Assembly: GCA_011176555.1 (NCBI GenBank)
Contig: DUEF01000291.1
Span: 1 to 7,604 of the forward strand
Source of the DNA: Caldilineae bacterium
GTDB taxonomy: Bacteria > Chloroflexota > Anaerolineae > J102
Direction of reading: 5' to 3'
DNA: 7,604 bases
Under the pieces are notes generated by a model. It searched no databases. It was given only the letters and a program-made list of their open reading frames with translations, and was not told the DNA's origin. Within the stretch, counting starts at the first letter, position 1. Every line of letters begins with the position of its first letter. This document shows positions 6,064-7,604 of this stretch, in pieces. The translations under genes were made by a program, and so were the position numbers.

Positions 6064-6606
6064 ATGAGCAAGCAACCCATGAAACGAGAAGAAACTCTGG
6101 GCGGGACCATTGTTCACGGCCTGCCCTTCCCCGCAGAATTGACCCCGGAAGCGCTGAATTGGCTACGCCAAATGCTGCCGATCCGCATCGAACAGGATTA
6201 CGCCATCACTTATTTGCACAGCTACGGCCAGGACAGCCCCTGGTTCGCCGGCCTGACGAATAAAGTGTTATTGGGCAATCGTGAGCCAGAGACAGGCTAC
6301 ACCTACGCCACGCCGCGCGGCCACGGCATGTACGATGGTGGAGAGACGGAGTGGGTGGAGCTCCCCACAGAAGGCCGGGTGCATGCGTTCACCGTTTGCC
6401 ACTTCGGCTCCGAGGAATTCCTGCCCGAAACGCCCTTCGTTCTCGCCCTGATCGAGTTCGAAGGCGCCGACACCCTGTTACTCACCCGACTGTTGGGTCT
6501 TGACCCGGACGCCGCCTCACTCGACTGGATCGGCATGCCCGTCCAGGCCAAATTCCTGCGCAACGCCAAACTCAAGCCCACAGACGTGTATTTTACGCCT
6601 GCTTGA
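6064..6606 (+). CDS. DUF35 OB-fold protein with a degenerate, cysteine-free zinc ribbon
   Basis: A 180-residue protein matching the DUF35 family, small acyl-CoA-binding partners of SCP2-type thiolases and HMG-CoA synthases. The C-terminal OB fold is clear: GRVHAFTVCHF (104-114), PFVLALIEFEG (124-134), LLTRLLGLDPD (139-149), IGMPVQAKF (156-164). The preceding segment keeps the rubredoxin-like ribbon frame, PWFAGL (59-64), LLGNREPETG (69-78), TPRGHGMYDG (83-92), but the usual C-x2-C pairs (family pattern LGTRCPECG and PPRxxCxxCG) are replaced by Glu74/Thr77 and Gly88/Asp91. Cys112 is the only cysteine in the protein and lies in the OB fold. Zinc binding in the normal way is therefore excluded. 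An N-terminal extension of about 45 residues precedes the ribbon. It very probably forms a complex with the upstream thiolase-fold protein; its role could be structural or in holding the CoA ester. Confidence 0.8.
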   Translation: MSKQPMKREETLGGTIVHGLPFPAELTPEALNWLRQMLPIRIEQDYAITYLHSYGQDSPWFAGLTNKVLLGNREPETGYTYATPRGHGMYDGGETEWVELPTEGRVHAFTVCHFGSEEFLPETPFVLALIEFEGADTLLLTRLLGLDPDAASLDWIGMPVQAKFLRNAKLKPTDVYFTPA

Positions 6607-6625
6607 GTCCACTTTGACCATCATC

Positions 6626-6720
6626 CGTCATATCGACGGCCAACGGCAGGAGATATCCCCCACATATTCATCTGGAACGACCATGTAGGGGATGTCTCGC
6701 TTCGTCGCTTCGACATGACG
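6626..6720. repeat. Palindromic intergenic element: two inverted copies of a 33-35 bp unit
   Basis: Unit A on the minus strand (6660-6626) and unit B on the plus strand (6688-6720) share both ends: GGGGATATCTC versus GGGGATGTCTC, and TCGATATGACG versus TCGACATGACG; the middles differ. Unit B contains TCGCTTCG twice in tandem (6697-6712). Together they make an imperfect hairpin: an outer 6-bp CGTCAT/ATGACG stem, then TCGA/TTCG-side pairing, then an inner 11-bp stem (6650-6660 with 6688-6698, one G-T), and a 27-nt loop. It fills the gap between convergent genes and ends 6 bp before the CoxG-like stop. It may act as a two-way terminator or mRNA 3'-end stabiliser, and resembles dispersed REP/MITE-like repeats. 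Confidence 0.6.
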
Positions 6721-6726
6721 TGCACG

Positions 6727-7383
6727 TTAGTCTTCGCTGCCCCCCAGCAGTTTCACAAAGATCAGAACGACCACCAACACCGCCGCGGCGCCAACCAACC
6801 CCAGAATCAGAGGACGGCGCTCTTCCGGCACGAATTCGTCATAGAGATCTTTGGCCACGCCCAGCGCCAACTCCGTCTGGGTCGGTGGTTCGATCTCGGG
6901 AACGGGAGCAGCGACGCCGGTCGAAACTTCTGGCGCGGGTTGTAGTTTGGCCTGGATAATGCGATCCAGACTTTCCAACGCCTGACGCACGATGGATCGG
7001 GCCGAGGTGTCCACCAGGCGTTGTCCCGCGCTGGCGATGCGCCCGCCCACCTGCGCTTCACCCGAATAGGTGAGCACGGTGTTGTCGTCGATCACATCCA
7101 AACGCGCGTCTCCGCCGCCCTTGATGAATCCGGCCGCGCCCTTGCCGTCGATGTCCAAATGAAAACGCTCGGGCTCTTCCAGATCTGAGAGCAGCACTTT
7201 GCCATTGAAACGCCCCTGCACGGGGCCAATGCGCACATTGAGCACGCCTTTGTATTCCGTCTCGCTTACTTTCTCCAGGCGTTCACAGCCCGGCAGGATT
7301 TTGGCGAGCACTTCCGGGTCCATGATAGCGTCCCAAACCACTTGGCGGGGAGCATTGAAGGTGTATTCACCGGCGAGTTCCAT
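6727..7383 (-). CDS. CoxG-like SRPBCC protein with C-terminal membrane anchor
   Basis: A 218-residue protein of the CO dehydrogenase subunit G (CoxG) family. Residues 1-150 form the SRPBCC/START-like cavity fold with typical family blocks: VVWDAIMDPEVLAKILPGCERL (15-36), VRIGPVQGRFNGKV (51-64), DGKGAAGFIKGGGDA and GEAQVGGRIASAGQRLVD. A low-complexity Pro/Glu linker (about 150-170) leads to a single hydrophobic helix (192-210) and a short charged tail, so the domain should face the cytosol. In Oligotropha, CoxG helps anchor CO dehydrogenase to the membrane; many relatives occur with other molybdenum hydroxylases. No cox structural genes are visible here, so the partner is unknown and the name indicates family only. 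AGGAG (7400-7396) lies 12 nt before the ATG, slightly far. Confidence 0.85.
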   Translation of the reverse strand: MELAGEYTFNAPRQVVWDAIMDPEVLAKILPGCERLEKVSETEYKGVLNVRIGPVQGRFNGKVLLSDLEEPERFHLDIDGKGAAGFIKGGGDARLDVIDDNTVLTYSGEAQVGGRIASAGQRLVDTSARSIVRQALESLDRIIQAKLQPAPEVSTGVAAPVPEIEPPTQTELALGVAKDLYDEFVPEERRPLILGLVGAAAVLVVVLIFVKLLGGSED

Positions 7384-7413
7384 GATTGATACGATCTCCT
7401 TGAAAGAGGGAGC

Positions 7414-7475
7414 TATTGGGTATTAGATATGGATATTGGTGAATGCCAATACCCAGTACCCAATATCCAATATCT
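7414..7475. repeat. AT-rich palindromic repeat in the leader of the CoxG-like gene
   Basis: The left arm 7425-7439 (AGATATGGATATTGG) is complementary, with one bulge, to the right arm 7460-7475 (CCAATATCCAATATCT), with a 20-nt loop. Alternative pairings exist: TATTGGGTA (7414-7422) with TACCCAATA (7457-7465), and TGGGTATT (7417-7424) with AATACCCA (7448-7455). Built of repeated TATTGG/GGGTATT words, it looks like a dispersed intergenic palindrome. If the promoter at 7497-7505 is real, the element is transcribed in the 5' leader and could switch between folds. Confidence 0.5.
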
Positions 7476-7496
7476 TCCCGATGATAAGTGGGTATG

Positions 7497-7505
7497 ATTG
7501 TAGCA
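7497..7505 (-). promoter_or_regulatory. Possible extended -10 promoter of the CoxG-like gene
   Basis: Minus strand TGCTACAAT (7505-7497) is an extended -10 (TG-n-TACAAT). Only a weak -35 (TCTGCA or TTCTGC) sits at the right distance. It would give a leader of roughly 105 nt that contains the palindrome at 7414-7475. It lies just downstream of the stop codon of the preceding minus-strand gene. Confidence 0.4.
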
Positions 7506-7534
7506 TCTGACTGAGATTTTGCAGAAATTGCCCA

Positions 7535-7604
7535 TTACGTCAGGCTCATGTAGAACATCCGCAGCGCCGCCACCACCACGATCAGGAGCAACAGACGATA
7601 CACC
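7535..7604 (-). CDS. C-terminus of a membrane protein (possibly TauE/SafE type), cut by window edge
   Basis: Minus-strand frame entering at the right edge and ending at TAA (7537-7535), 22 residues: VYRLLLLIVVVAALRMFYMSLT. It is an almost entirely hydrophobic helix followed by a four-residue tail, as expected for the last transmembrane segment of a polytopic protein. TauE/SafE-family permeases often end with an Arg-led helix of this kind (R-x-L-L-L...A-L-R), which prompts the tentative name, but 22 residues cannot settle it. It is too short to be a complete gene, and the codons have the GC-rich third positions of the neighbouring genes. Confidence 0.5.
   Translation of the reverse strand, partial: VYRLLLLIVVVAALRMFYMSLT

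Noticed and set aside
6625..6639. CCGTC/GACGG 5-bp hairpin as an intrinsic terminator of the DUF35 gene
   Set aside because: No T tract follows, and the bases are part of the larger inverted-repeat element at 6626-6720.
1..7604. CRISPR array, tRNA or rRNA genes, insertion sequences
   Set aside because: No regularly spaced direct repeats, no cloverleaf or rRNA-like stretches and no transposase motifs were seen when reading both strands.

Overview
The window looks like part of a moderately GC-rich bacterial chromosome. The gene set (GH31 glucosidase, PfkB kinase, CitE-like lyase, SCP2-type thiolase with a DUF35 partner, tail-anchored CoxG-like protein) and the short palindromic intergenic repeats would suit a Chloroflexota (Anaerolineae/Caldilineae-like) genome. 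That taxonomic guess rests on overall style, not on a marker gene.

Layout. From 1 to 673 (minus) lies the N-terminal part of a GH31 alpha-glucosidase that runs off the left edge. It is divergent from a ribokinase-like PfkB sugar kinase (792-1727, plus), and each has a recognisable sigma-70-type promoter in the 118-bp gap. Convergent with the kinase, 8 bp away, is a low-GC DUF4143-type ATPase (1736-3025, minus), then a BCP-type peroxiredoxin (3104-3565, minus). Divergent from the peroxiredoxin starts a plus-strand cluster: a CitE/HpcH-family acyl-CoA lyase (3698-4564), an SCP2-type thiolase-fold protein (4689-6053) and a DUF35 OB-fold protein (6064-6606). Convergent with it is a CoxG-like SRPBCC protein with a C-terminal membrane anchor (6727-7383, minus). 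The right edge holds the last 22 codons of a minus-strand membrane protein (7535-7604).

The most interesting part is the thiolase/DUF35 pair. The thiolase-fold protein keeps the family frame and the C-terminal GHPVGATG histidine motif but has Gly89 where the nucleophilic cysteine belongs. Its DUF35 partner keeps the spacing of the zinc ribbon but has replaced all four metal cysteines (Glu74, Thr77, Gly88, Asp91). Both hallmark functions are therefore missing in what is normally a two-protein complex. An established precedent for a thiolase-fold enzyme without the thiolase mechanism is the Ltp2-ChsH2(DUF35) steroid side-chain retro-aldolase. I infer that this cluster, headed by a C-C-cleaving CitE-like lyase, acts on a CoA thioester by aldol or retro-aldol chemistry, with an unknown substrate.

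Regulation and non-coding DNA. The GH31 and ATPase genes have promoters with exact 17-bp spacers whose -10 box lies 6 nt before the ATG, the geometry of leaderless transcripts, whereas the 3698, 4689, 6064 and 7383 starts have Shine-Dalgarno sequences. An inverted repeat straddles the ATPase promoter. Three intergenic palindromic repeat elements lie at 4578-4639, 6626-6720 and 7414-7475; the middle one consists of two diverged, oppositely oriented copies of a 33-35 bp unit between convergent genes.
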